32,284 nt of DNA from Mycobacterium sp. (lineage in GTDB: Bacteria > Actinomycetota > Actinomycetes > Mycobacteriales > Mycobacteriaceae). Location: the NCBI GenBank assembly GCA_020438865.1, contig JAGQTU010000047.1, forward strand, positions 1 to 32,284, given 5' to 3'. Made by a program: the position numbers and the translations under genes. How positions within the stretch are numbered: the stretch's first letter is position 1; each line of letters begins with the position of its first letter. The notes below the pieces were generated by a model. It saw only the letters and a list, made by a program, of their open reading frames with translations. It was not told where the DNA came from and did no database searches. This document shows, in pieces, positions 1 through 7,366 of the stretch.

Positions 1-278
1 CCAGGGACGGTATCCGGTTCAACTCCGTGCAGCCGGGTTCGATCTCCTCGGGTATGACCGACGGCACCGGCGAGTCGAAACAGAGTGTCGGTCCGGGACT
101 GCCGGAGGACGCCAACTACAAACTGTTCGGCCGGGTCGCTCCGCTGGTGCCGCTGGCCAAGGGCGAGAACTTCGCCAAGCCCGACGCGGTCGCCGCGGTG
201 GTCGCCATGCTCGGCAGTGCGGACGCGTTCTGGGTCTCGGGCACTGAGGTCCGGGTCGATGGCGGCGCGCACATGTGA
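1..278 (+). CDS. Short-chain dehydrogenase/reductase (SDR), C-terminal fragment
   Basis: The reading frame is open from the window edge to the TGA at 276-278, so only about 90 C-terminal residues are visible. It begins with GIRFNSVQPG, the segment of classical SDRs that follows the catalytic YxxxK helix (usual form GIRVNxVxPG), and ends with VSGTEVRVDGGAHM, the typical SDR C-terminus. The Rossmann nucleotide motif and catalytic residues lie outside the window, so substrate cannot be guessed. The stop is 28 nt before the acyl-CoA dehydrogenase start and on the same strand, which suggests one operon and a role in lipid or acyl-CoA breakdown; that role is inference. Confidence 0.85.
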   Translation, partial: RDGIRFNSVQPGSISSGMTDGTGESKQSVGPGLPEDANYKLFGRVAPLVPLAKGENFAKPDAVAAVVAMLGSADAFWVSGTEVRVDGGAHM

Positions 279-306
279 CCGCCGCCGGGATGGCATGCTT
301 CCGGCC

Positions 307-1485
307 ATGCCGGTTGATCGACTCCTCCCCGACCAGGACGCCGCGGATCTGATCGCGCTGACCCGCGATATCGCGGACAAGGTGCTGACGCCGATCGTCG
401 ACGAGCACGAACGGTCCGAGACCTATCCCGAGGGGGTGTTCGCCCAGCTCGGCGCAGCAGGGCTGTTGAGCTTGGCGCAGCCCGAGGAGTGGGGCGGCGC
501 CGGCCAGCCGTACGAGGTCTATCTGCAGGTGCTCGAGGAACTCGCGGCCCGCTGGGCCGCCGTCGCGGTGGCGGTCAGCGTGCACAGCCTGTCCTGCAAC
601 CCGCTGCTGTTCTTCGGTACCGAGGAGCAGAAGCAGCGCTGGCTGCCCGGCATGCTCTCCGGCGACCAGATCGGCGCATACAGCCTGTCCGAACCACAGG
701 CGGGCTCCGATGCGGCCGCCCTGCGCTGCGCCGCCGTTGCGTCCGGGGACGGCTACGTCATCAACGGCTCGAAGTCCTGGATCACCCACGGCGGCCGGGC
801 CGACTTCTACAACCTGTTCGCCCGGACCGGTGAGGGTACCGGCGGGCAGGAGCGCAGCGACTCGGGGAAGGGACGGGGCGGAGTCTCCTGTTTTTTGATT
901 CCCGCCGACCAGCCGGGCCTGAGCTTTGGCAAGCCCGAGGAGAAGATGGGCCTCGCCGCGGTGCCGACCACCTCCGCGTTCTACGACAACGCCGTTGTCG
1001 ACGCCGAGCGCCGGATCGGCGCCGAGGGCCAGGGGCTGCAGATCGCCTTCAGCGCGCTGGACGCCGGCCGGCTGGGCATCGCGGCCGTGGCGGTCGGCAT
1101 CGCGCAGGCTGCACTGGACGAGGCCTGCGTCTACGCCAACGAGCGAACGACCTTCGGCCGCAAGATCATCGACCACCAGGGGCTGGGCTTCCTGCTGGCC
1201 GACATGGCCGCCGCGGTGGCCGGGGCCCGCGCCACCTATCTCGACGCTGCCCGGCGCCGCGACGCCGGGCGGCCGTATTCACAGCACGCCAGTGTCGCCA
1301 AGCTGGTGGCCACCGACGCGGCCATGAAGGTCACCACCGACGCGGTCCAGGTGCTCGGCGGGGTCGGCTACACCCGCGATTACCGCGTGGAGCGCTACAT
1401 GCGCGAGGCCAAGATCACCCAGATTTTCGAGGGCACCAATCAGATTCAGCGCCTCGTCATCGCTCGAGCGCTCGCGACGGGCTGA
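307..1485 (+). CDS. Acyl-CoA dehydrogenase (FadE-type)
   Basis: This 392-residue protein has the normal length and order of a soluble acyl-CoA dehydrogenase: N-terminal helical domain, beta domain with SLSEPQAGSDAA, and C-terminal helical domain with RTTFGRKIIDHQG. It should oxidise an acyl-CoA to the 2-enoyl-CoA using FAD. The catalytic base is the Glu at about residue 375 in QIFEGTNQIQR. Chain-length preference cannot be told. An ATG at 295 is in frame and could also serve; a GGGA at 287-290 fits 295 slightly better, while the common FadE N-terminus MPVDRLLP favours 307. One oddity is a 12-14 residue Gly/Ser/charged insertion around residues 177-190 (GQERSDSGKGRG), between TGEG and GVSCFLIP, where relatives normally run straight on. 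Confidence 0.93.
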   Translation: MPVDRLLPDQDAADLIALTRDIADKVLTPIVDEHERSETYPEGVFAQLGAAGLLSLAQPEEWGGAGQPYEVYLQVLEELAARWAAVAVAVSVHSLSCNPLLFFGTEEQKQRWLPGMLSGDQIGAYSLSEPQAGSDAAALRCAAVASGDGYVINGSKSWITHGGRADFYNLFARTGEGTGGQERSDSGKGRGGVSCFLIPADQPGLSFGKPEEKMGLAAVPTTSAFYDNAVVDAERRIGAEGQGLQIAFSALDAGRLGIAAVAVGIAQAALDEACVYANERTTFGRKIIDHQGLGFLLADMAAAVAGARATYLDAARRRDAGRPYSQHASVAKLVATDAAMKVTTDAVQVLGGVGYTRDYRVERYMREAKITQIFEGTNQIQRLVIARALATG

Positions 1486-1681
1486 AGCGGGCTAAGATCC
1501 ATCCATCGACACCGTCAATATTGGTGCCGGTCTGCGGAATGCCGCGCTCATAGCGGGGTTCTGGCGAGGGAATCGATCGTGAGTTTCCACTTTCGTTGCG
1601 GAATCGGTTGCGGATGGCGGGTAAATCCGCGAAGGTTTAGCGACGGGGCCAACGGGGTGTGAACGCTGGCCTACGGCATAA

Positions 1682-1687
1682 GGAGGA
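1682..1687 (+). promoter_or_regulatory. Strong ribosome binding site for the truncated ABC ATPase
   Basis: GGAGGA lies just after an in-frame TAA (1679-1681) and 6 nt before CTG at 1694. Because no ATG, GTG or TTG lies between the stop and the conserved N-terminal region, this site points to CTG 1694 as the start, a rare start codon or a decayed GTG. Confidence 0.55.
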
Positions 1688-1693
1688 CGGGCC

Positions 1694-2000
1694 CTGACCG
1701 AGACCGGCGCAACCGCCACCCACCAGACCACCGGAGACACCGAATCCACTCGGCAGGCCGGCGCACCGGTCATCGAGATCGATCATGTCTCCAAGCGCTT
1801 CGAGGATTATGTCGCCGTCGCAGACGCCGATTTCTCCATCGCCGCCGGTGAGTTCTTCTCCATGCTCGGACCGTCCGGCTGCGGAAAGACCACCACTTTG
1901 CGCATGATCGCGGGGTTCGAAAGCCCCAGCGAGGGGGCGATCCGGCTCGAGGGCGTCGACGTCTCCCGCGTTCCGCCCAACAAGCGCAACGTCAACACGT
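1694..2000 (+). pseudogene. Truncated ABC transporter ATP-binding protein (spermidine/putrescine PotA type)
   Basis: The first ~102 codons encode the start of an importer ATPase: a hydrophilic leader, [20 protein letters not shown], Walker [11 protein letters not shown] (about residues 59-68), then [18 protein letters not shown] and PPNKRNVNT. In the family the next residues are VFQ with the Q-loop glutamine. Here homology stops after NVNT at about position 1999, and the frame runs on as unrelated sequence to a stop at 2311. Q-loop, signature motif, Walker B and H-loop are missing, so the product cannot hydrolyse ATP. No permease or binding-protein gene follows. The break coincides with the end of a truncated minus-strand gene, so a deletion or rearrangement joined two loci. 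The start is an apparent CTG behind a strong Shine-Dalgarno sequence. Confidence 0.8.
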
Positions 2001-2139
2001 TCGCGACCAGCGGAGGCACTCGGGTCGGGTACGCGACGCTCAGCGCCACCAACAACACCGCAGCCGCCCCGAGCACCAAGAGTCCGCGCGCACCCAGCGC
2101 GCTTCGAGCGGAGAACTGTGGCTCGAGTAGTTCACCCAT
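2000..2139 (-). pseudogene. N-terminal remnant of an unknown membrane-anchored protein
   Basis: An ATG at 2139-2137 opens about 46 codons beginning [19 protein letters not shown], followed by one hydrophobic segment ([18 protein letters not shown]), which looks like a signal anchor with its C-terminus outside. After residue ~46 the frame reads antisense into the ABC ATPase and ends at 1807, so the real C-terminal part was lost at the junction near 2000. The start overlaps the stop of the upstream gene by 8 nt (ATGGGTGA), which indicates translational coupling. The original function is not recognisable from what is left. Confidence 0.55.
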
Positions 2140-3667
2140 GCCCTGGACCCCCCGCCGACAGCACGCGGCGCACAACCTGCTGCGCCCGCGCTGCCACCAG
2201 CGGATCGACCATGGTGCCGGGATCCGCCTGTTGACGCATCAACCACAGCGCCGGACCGATGACGTTGGCGCGAATCGACAACGGCACGGGTACCGGGGGC
2301 GCCGCCTTTGACGTCCACGTCTGATTGACCACCACGAAGATCTGCTGGTAGGTGGCACCGGTTCGCCACAGCCAGGTGACGACATACCAGTCCGGCACGT
2401 GCGGATCGGTGGCGAGTGAGGAATCCGTGGCGGCCGCCCGGCCTTCGACCACCGCCCGGTCACCCAGCTCGAACGGCTGATAGTTCGGTGGCACGGTAGC
2501 CGGGTACCAGAGCGCGTCGCGATAGGTTCTCAGTGCGGCGAGGTTGTCGGTGGCGATGACGTCCACCGCCGCCTCGGGAAGTCCCGGTATCGAGGGAACA
2601 GCGTGCCGGGCAAAGGTTGCGCGAGGACCCAGATATCGCTGGATGAAGGAAAACTGTTCGCCCGCAGGCAGACCCAGCCGGGCGGCCCAGTTGGCCCGGG
2701 CACCCGCCGGTTGACCGTCGAAGGCGGTGTAGGGCTGATTCAGCAACAGAACGATACCCGCGCCGAGACCCAGTACGGCCAGCGAACCCCACGACCGTCG
2801 GGGCAGCACGGCATTGCCGGCGGACTGAGTTGCACGGGAGCCAATCCCGTGCAGGACGAGGAATCCGCACACCGGGAAAGCGCCACCGCACAAAACGGCA
2901 AGCCACAACGGCGACCGGGTGCCGTCGAGGCCGCCGCCAACGGCGATCACCGCTGCACCGACACTGACGAGCGAGGTTGTCGCGGCAACACCCAGGCGCC
3001 ACACCGGCGGATGCTCGGGGGCCGCAAGGAACACGGCGACTCCGCCGATGACCCCGGTCACCGCCGCCGCAGCGACGGCGCCTCCCCCAGCGGCGGCGGT
3101 GACCAAGAGGTAGGGCAACGGAGTGACCGTCGCGACCGCGAACACCCACAACGCCCAGGTCTGCATGACCCGGCGTACCCCGAACAGCACCGCCGCGGCA
3201 CAAGCCGCCCACAGCACCGCGCCGACCAGTGGCAGCTGCCACAATCCCGATAACGTCGGGAAGCGATTGGACATCAGGTGGCGCAGAAACAGGCCCAGGC
3301 CGCCGAAAAACCCGGCCAGAATCCAGTCGGCTTCGGCATCGCCCACGCCATTCGGTGGCCTGCGGTGACCGACGCCGATCATCGCGATGAGCAATGGAAC
3401 GACGGTCAGGTACGCAAACGGGGCGCCGGCCGCAATGGCGAGAACAACGCCGCGGAAAATCCCCCAGAACGGAATCAAGATCAGCGCCAAAAGCACCGCT
3501 AGTCGCACCACAGAATCGTGCCGGTTGTTGTGGCGTTCGGAGTGCGGCCCCGAGGGCGTCGGCAAATCCGATCCGCGGCGGCTACTGGCGTCAACCGGTT
3601 CGTTCGCGAAATTCGCCGTGCCGCGCTCGCACAACCCGACGAATGTTCGGAACCTGGTCGCGAGCAA
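2132..3667 (-). CDS. Polytopic membrane protein of unknown function with C-terminal soluble domain
   Basis: Up to 511 residues. The first ~55 are hydrophilic and the true start may be further in (for example GTG codons just before [15 protein letters not shown]); TTG at 3667 is only the longest choice. Residues ~58-320 hold roughly eight hydrophobic segments; the C-terminal ~180 residues (from about QPYTAFDGQ) are polar and probably extracytoplasmic, with [22 protein letters not shown] as a beta-rich core. The layout and the [13 protein letters not shown]...TPLPYLL stretch faintly recall exosortase-like membrane proteins, but I see no exosortase Cys motif, so this is weak inference. It overlaps the next, truncated gene by 8 nt. 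A perfect 9-bp hairpin (2831-2853) lies inside the gene, probably by codon chance. Confidence 0.65.
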   Translation of the reverse strand: MLATRFRTFVGLCERGTANFANEPVDASSRRGSDLPTPSGPHSERHNNRHDSVVRLAVLLALILIPFWGIFRGVVLAIAAGAPFAYLTVVPLLIAMIGVGHRRPPNGVGDAEADWILAGFFGGLGLFLRHLMSNRFPTLSGLWQLPLVGAVLWAACAAAVLFGVRRVMQTWALWVFAVATVTPLPYLLVTAAAGGGAVAAAAVTGVIGGVAVFLAAPEHPPVWRLGVAATTSLVSVGAAVIAVGGGLDGTRSPLWLAVLCGGAFPVCGFLVLHGIGSRATQSAGNAVLPRRSWGSLAVLGLGAGIVLLLNQPYTAFDGQPAGARANWAARLGLPAGEQFSFIQRYLGPRATFARHAVPSIPGLPEAAVDVIATDNLAALRTYRDALWYPATVPPNYQPFELGDRAVVEGRAAATDSSLATDPHVPDWYVVTWLWRTGATYQQIFVVVNQTWTSKAAPPVPVPLSIRANVIGPALWLMRQQADPGTMVDPLVAARAQQVVRRVLSAGGPGHG

Positions 3668-4053
3668 GGCCCCAACCCCCTCTGGCCTGCGAATTAGCTG
3701 GCGATACGTGGTTTATACCCGACTATCGCGTTAGTTGTCGGTTCTCTTGCAAAAGTTGCCAAATCTCGACTCGCCGGTCAAAGTAACCGGCCGAGGTGGC
3801 CGCAAGAAGCGGACTTTCAGTATGTATTTGAGATCGCAATTACCGCGTGGTGTTGACCTCAAACAACAGCCGTAATTCAAATTACGGTGAGGCATATTCA
3901 AGATCGTAATCGCGCCATTGCGGCAATTGCGTGACAGATTATTTTCGTTCCCGCAATTTACGGTTGGCCGGTTTGTGACACCTCACCGCGGACGATAGGC
4001 GGCCTGGCCGCCGAGCGGTTTGCGAGCGGCTGATCACGGGAAGACCGGCTGAC
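3668..4053. other. AT-rich intergenic regulatory region
   Basis: This 386-bp stretch separates the divergent membrane-protein gene (minus) and the DUF1206 gene (plus). No convincing ORF, RNA gene or mobile-element end is seen. From about 3690 to 3960 it is clearly poorer in GC than the genes on either side. It carries a perfect inverted repeat at 3870-3887 and several related AATT-centred motifs: GATCGCAATTACCGCG at 3832-3847, GATCGTAATCGCG at 3902-3914, GCAATTGC at 3923-3930 and CGCAATTTACGG at 3952-3963. The composition suggests a promoter region with a multi-site operator, possibly acquired together with the membrane-protein gene. Confidence 0.6.
3870..3887. promoter_or_regulatory. Candidate operator, perfect inverted repeat
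   Basis: CCGTAATT-CA-AATTACGG: 8-bp arms with a 2-bp spacer. It sits in the AT-rich divergent region, about 200 bp from each flanking start codon, among several shorter related motifs. The cognate regulator is unknown and none is encoded next to it. Confidence 0.5.
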
Positions 4054-4872
4054 ATGGTCGACAATAAGGTCCACGATGCGGTGGACCGCGCCACCGACAG
4101 CAACGGCTTCGAGTACGCCGCCCGGATCGGCTACGGCACCAGTGGCGTGCTGCACCTGATCATCGCCTACATCGTGCTGCGGCTGGCGTTCGGTTCCGGC
4201 GGCAACGCCGATCAGTCCGGGGCGCTGGCCACCCTGGCGGCGCAACCCGGCGGTTCGGTGGCGCTGTGGATCACTGCAGTCGGCCTGTTCGCCCTGGCGT
4301 TGTGGCGCCTCGCCGAAGCCGTCATCGGATCGCGCCCCAACGAGCCCGGCCGCGGCGACGACGGCGCCAAGAACGCATTCAAGCGGCTCAAGTCGGTCGG
4401 CCTTGCCGTGGTGTACTTCGGTATCGCCATGACGGCCGTGCGGTTCGCCTCCGGCGGCGGCAAGTCTAACAGCGCGCAGAATGCCGGGCTCACCGCGCGC
4501 ATGCTGCAATCCGGTTGGGGCGAGGCGGTTTTGCTGACCGTCGGCGTCGGGATCATCGCGGTGGGTGGCTATCACATCTACAAGGGCCTCTCGAAGAATT
4601 TCGAGAAGGACCTCAAGGTTTCCGGCGGGCAGGCCGTGAGGGCGCTGGGGGCCGCCGGCTACACCGCCAAGGGATCGGTCCTCGGCGGCGCCGGCGTGCT
4701 GCTGATCGTCGCGACGCTGACCGCCGATCCGAGCAAGGGCGCCGGGCTGGATGCCGCGGTGAAGACGCTGGGCCACGCGCCGTTCGGCAAGGTTCTGTTG
4801 ATCATCGCCGCGGCCGGACTCGCCGCCTACGGCGCCTACTGCTTCGTGCTGGCACGCTTCGCTCGGATGTGA
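4054..4872 (+). CDS. DUF1206 family integral membrane protein
   Basis: A 272-residue protein with about six membrane segments arranged as three similar two-helix units, which is the DUF1206 architecture. Each unit begins with a YGTSGVLHLI / VGLAVVYFGIAM / AGYTAKGSVLGG-type helix and ends with an LWRLAEA / GGYHIYKGL / AYGAYCFVLARF helix. The N-terminus is hydrophilic (MVDNKVHDAVDRATDSNG). The biochemical function of the family is not known. A modest purine-rich stretch (GGGAAGA, about 4038-4044) precedes the ATG. The gene is separated from the next by 84 nt that contain a motif repeated at 7316, so the two are probably not one unit. Confidence 0.88.
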   Translation: MVDNKVHDAVDRATDSNGFEYAARIGYGTSGVLHLIIAYIVLRLAFGSGGNADQSGALATLAAQPGGSVALWITAVGLFALALWRLAEAVIGSRPNEPGRGDDGAKNAFKRLKSVGLAVVYFGIAMTAVRFASGGGKSNSAQNAGLTARMLQSGWGEAVLLTVGVGIIAVGGYHIYKGLSKNFEKDLKVSGGQAVRALGAAGYTAKGSVLGGAGVLLIVATLTADPSKGAGLDAAVKTLGHAPFGKVLLIIAAAGLAAYGAYCFVLARFARM

Positions 4873-4904
4873 GCCCGGATGCAGGGGTGGCGGCCGACCA
4901 AAAT

Positions 4905-4927
4905 TTGAGGCAACCGCCCCATGACCG
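4905..4927 (+). promoter_or_regulatory. Copy 1 of a 23-bp motif (TTGAGGCAACCGCCCCATGA...)
   Basis: Matches the sequence at 7316-7338 at about 19 of 23 positions. The 7317-7332 copy is a perfect palindrome, this one a degenerate form (5 of 7 arm positions). It lies about 50 nt before the ATG of the gene at 4957. A second copy about 50 nt before the mddA remnant suggests a common operator, perhaps for the LuxR-type regulator encoded between them. Confidence 0.5.
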
Positions 4928-4956
4928 GCGGGCGCCGCCGACGCCAACATCGAAGC

Positions 4957-5718
4957 ATGAACACAATCGTCACACCCCAGGCGGCGGTGGCCGCCGCCAC
5001 CGGCGACCCGACCCTGCCGCCCGGCGCCGGCGAACGTGTCGCCGGCTTCGGCGTCATGGGCCTGCCGTTCAGCAGCGGGCACTATCTGGCGTTCCGATAC
5101 TTCCCGGCGTCGTCGTTCTCCCCGGCCTACCGCTCGGTGTGGCACCGCGCTCCGTCCGGTGAGTGGACCTTCTACGCGACCACACCTGCCCAGCAGAGCT
5201 GTTCGCGCTACTTCAGTTCCGCCACAACGGTTCCCGCGGTCCAGTGTGAGATCATGATGGCGTGGACGACTCCCTGGTCGGTCGCCATCACCATCCCCGG
5301 ACTCCTCGACTGGACCGTCGAGATGAGCGAAACGGCGGCGACCCGCGCCATGAGCCGAGTCGGACGAGCGGTGCCGGAGGCGGTCTGGGCCCGTGAATCG
5401 GCACTGGCGGTGTTGAGCAGGCTCGCGGGCCCGCTGCTCGGGGTGGGTCGGATACGGCTCACCGGCAATGTGCCGAACGGTCAGCACTACCGAGTGGCAC
5501 CGCGACAGATGTGGGTGGTGAGCGGCTCGACCGCCACCATCGCCGGGGTCGACCTCGGCCGGCCGGCACCCCTGAGCGAACCGGACCGGCTCGCCGACTT
5601 CCGGCTGCCACAACGCGGGATCTGTGTCATCGGTTCGGCGCGCTTCGACGCCTTCGATCCCGCCCGCCACCTGCGGGGGACCCGGACAGCGCCAACGCAC
5701 CCCCGGACATCGTGCTAG
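4957..5718 (+). CDS. Uncharacterised protein upstream of the HD-GYP/LuxR gene
   Basis: 253 residues, no signal peptide and no membrane helix. I do not recognise a named domain. The sequence is rich in aromatic residues and Thr/Ser in beta-like patterns (FRYFPASSFSPAYRSVWHR, GEWTFYATTPAQQSCSRYF) and has a second half with VGRIRLTGNVPNGQHYRVAP, suggesting a duplicated beta fold such as a lipocalin-like or similar barrel; that is only an impression. An in-frame ATG at 4921 would add 12 basic residues but overlaps the repeated motif, so 4957 is preferred. The stop is 17 nt before the regulator start and a Shine-Dalgarno lies between, so the two genes probably form an operon and this protein may work with the regulator. 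Confidence 0.7.
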   Translation: MNTIVTPQAAVAAATGDPTLPPGAGERVAGFGVMGLPFSSGHYLAFRYFPASSFSPAYRSVWHRAPSGEWTFYATTPAQQSCSRYFSSATTVPAVQCEIMMAWTTPWSVAITIPGLLDWTVEMSETAATRAMSRVGRAVPEAVWARESALAVLSRLAGPLLGVGRIRLTGNVPNGQHYRVAPRQMWVVSGSTATIAGVDLGRPAPLSEPDRLADFRLPQRGICVIGSARFDAFDPARHLRGTRTAPTHPRTSC

Positions 5719-5735
5719 GGAGGACAATCAAGCGC

Positions 5736-7313
5736 ATGTCCGCACCGACCGCCCGGGACGGTCCCCGGCCCAGCGCACCGAGCCGGGCCGAACTGCTGGC
5801 CGCGCTGTCGGTGGCGATCGATCTCGGCCTGGGGCAGCCCGCCGAACACATGCTGCGTGCGGCGCTGATCGGCACCCGCATCGCGGACCGGCTCGGGCTG
5901 AGCGGCGAGCAACGTGACTGCGTGTACTACGCGACGCTGGTCATGTGGATCGGATGCCACGCCGATTCCCACGAGTTCGCCCAGTGGTTCGGTGACGACA
6001 TCGCGGTGCGCCGGGATTCCTATCAGGTCGACTGGTCGGGTTTGCCCTACTACCGATTTCTGGCGAGCAACATCGGCCGCGGTGAGCCGCTGCTGCAGCG
6101 GCTGCAATCAATCGCCACCCTGTTCGTGGATGCCCGTGGCAACATGTCCCGGCTCATCCACTCGCACTGCACCTCGGCCGCACTGCTGGCCGAACGGATG
6201 GGGCTGGGTGCCGGCGTGCAGCACGCCGTCGGCTTCAGCTTCGAGCGCTACGACGGCAGCGGCCTGCCCGCCGGTGCCCGCGGCGACGAGATCCCCATCG
6301 AGATGAGGGTCGCGCAACTGGCCGACATGGCCGAGGTTCATCACCGCGCCGGCGGTGTGGCGGCCGCGGTGGCCATGGTGACCGACCGCAGCGGCAAGCA
6401 TTTCGACCCCACGGTGGTCGGGGCGTTCGTCGCCGACGCTTCCGCCATCCTCGACGGACCCCGGCCCGGCGACGCCTGGGACGTGGCATTGCGCGGAGCC
6501 CCCGACCATGACCTACCGCTGGCGGCAACAGAACTCGACGAGTTGCTGGTCGCCCTCGGCGACTTCGTCGACCTGAAATGCCCGTTCACCCTCGGCCATT
6601 CCCGCGCGGTGGCCCGGCTCGCCGGGGATGCCGCCCACGCGGTCGGGCTGAGTTCCGATGCCGTGACGCTGACCCGACGGGCCGGTCATGTGCACGATCT
6701 CGGCCGGATCGGCATCTCCAACCAGATCTGGTCCAAGCCGGAATCCCTGTCTGCCGCCGAGTTCGAGCGGATGCGCCTACACCCGTACCTGACGGTGCGA
6801 ATCCTCAACCGGGTCAACGGATTCGATGACGTGGCGCAGGTCGCCGGCAACCACCACGAGTGCATGGACGGCAGTGGCTATCCCCGCAACCTGCCGGGAG
6901 CCGCGCTGGGTATGCCGGACCGGTTGCTGGCCGCCGCGGTGAGCTATCAGTCCGCCCTGGAACCACGGCCCTACCGCGCCGCATACGACGCGAACCAGGC
7001 CGCACAACGCATCCGCGAACGGGCCCGCGGCGGCGAACTCGACCCCGTCGCCGTCGACGCCGTCCTGCATGCCGCCGGCCATCAGGGCAGGCGCTCCGCG
7101 GCTCGGCCCGACGGGCTGACCCCGCGGGAGATCGAGGTGTTGCGAATGGTCGCGCGCGGCGCCTCCAACAAGCAGATCGCGGCGGCGCTGGTAATCAGCG
7201 AGAAGACGGCCCGGAACCACGTCGAGCGCAGCTACGCCAAGATCGGGGTCACCAACCGCATCGGGGCGAGCATGTACGCCCTGCGAAACGGGCTGACCGA
7301 ACCCCTGGTGTGA
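5736..7313 (+). CDS. HD-GYP-type phosphohydrolase fused to a LuxR DNA-binding domain
   Basis: 525 residues. Residues ~140-220 hold a decayed HD-type module (HSHCTSAALLAERMGL, then FERYDGSGLPAG where an HD-GYP domain would have HHE..DGxGYP). Residues ~285-420 hold a second module with the metal motif HD at about 320-321 (HVHDLGRIGI), HHE at 373-375 and DGSGYP ending at ~383, so it keeps the HD-GYP signature and may cleave a cyclic dinucleotide or bind one. Residues ~459-515 are a GerE/LuxR helix-turn-helix (LTPREIEVLRMVARGASNKQ, ending in a TARNHVERSYAKIG recognition region). A Shine-Dalgarno AGGGAGGA sits 11 nt upstream of the ATG. The fusion suggests a one-component regulator in which ligand or turnover in the HD domain alters DNA binding. 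Targets may be the repeated motifs at 4905 and 7316. Confidence 0.88.
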   Translation: MSAPTARDGPRPSAPSRAELLAALSVAIDLGLGQPAEHMLRAALIGTRIADRLGLSGEQRDCVYYATLVMWIGCHADSHEFAQWFGDDIAVRRDSYQVDWSGLPYYRFLASNIGRGEPLLQRLQSIATLFVDARGNMSRLIHSHCTSAALLAERMGLGAGVQHAVGFSFERYDGSGLPAGARGDEIPIEMRVAQLADMAEVHHRAGGVAAAVAMVTDRSGKHFDPTVVGAFVADASAILDGPRPGDAWDVALRGAPDHDLPLAATELDELLVALGDFVDLKCPFTLGHSRAVARLAGDAAHAVGLSSDAVTLTRRAGHVHDLGRIGISNQIWSKPESLSAAEFERMRLHPYLTVRILNRVNGFDDVAQVAGNHHECMDGSGYPRNLPGAALGMPDRLLAAAVSYQSALEPRPYRAAYDANQAAQRIRERARGGELDPVAVDAVLHAAGHQGRRSAARPDGLTPREIEVLRMVARGASNKQIAAALVISEKTARNHVERSYAKIGVTNRIGASMYALRNGLTEPLV

Positions 7314-7315
7314 AG

Positions 7316-7338
7316 TTGAGGCACCTGCCTCATGATCG
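7316..7338 (+). promoter_or_regulatory. Copy 2 of the 23-bp motif; perfect palindrome TGAGGCA-CC-TGCCTCA
   Basis: The 16-bp core at 7317-7332 is a perfect inverted repeat with a 2-bp spacer. The match to 4905-4927 continues past the palindrome (CATGA then C/T then CGG), so the conserved unit is longer than a simple dyad. It begins 3 nt after the regulator's stop and lies ~50 nt before the ATG of the mddA remnant, where it could act as operator or as a promoter-proximal activator site. As a hairpin it could also help to end the upstream transcript, but no U-tract follows. Confidence 0.6.
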
Positions 7339-7366
7339 GGCCGTCCGGCGAGCCGCCCATTGACCC

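Noticed and set aside
2831-2853. Perfect hairpin TGCACGGGA-N5-TCCCGTGCA
   Set aside because: Lies inside the membrane-protein coding sequence, with no U-tract and no repeat copies seen; probably codon chance.
2132-3667. Calling the membrane protein an exosortase
   Set aside because: Only a faint similarity in layout; the catalytic Cys motif is not visible and no sorting-signal proteins were found nearby.
3668-4053. tRNA, attachment site or insertion-sequence end in the AT-rich gap
   Set aside because: No cloverleaf, no terminal inverted repeats, no transposase or integrase in the window.
3958-5727. Long minus-strand open frame (589 codons) opposite DUF1206 and the unknown gene
   Set aside because: Composition is Arg/Gly/His-rich as in antisense frames of GC-rich genes; the plus strand has recognisable families and start signals.
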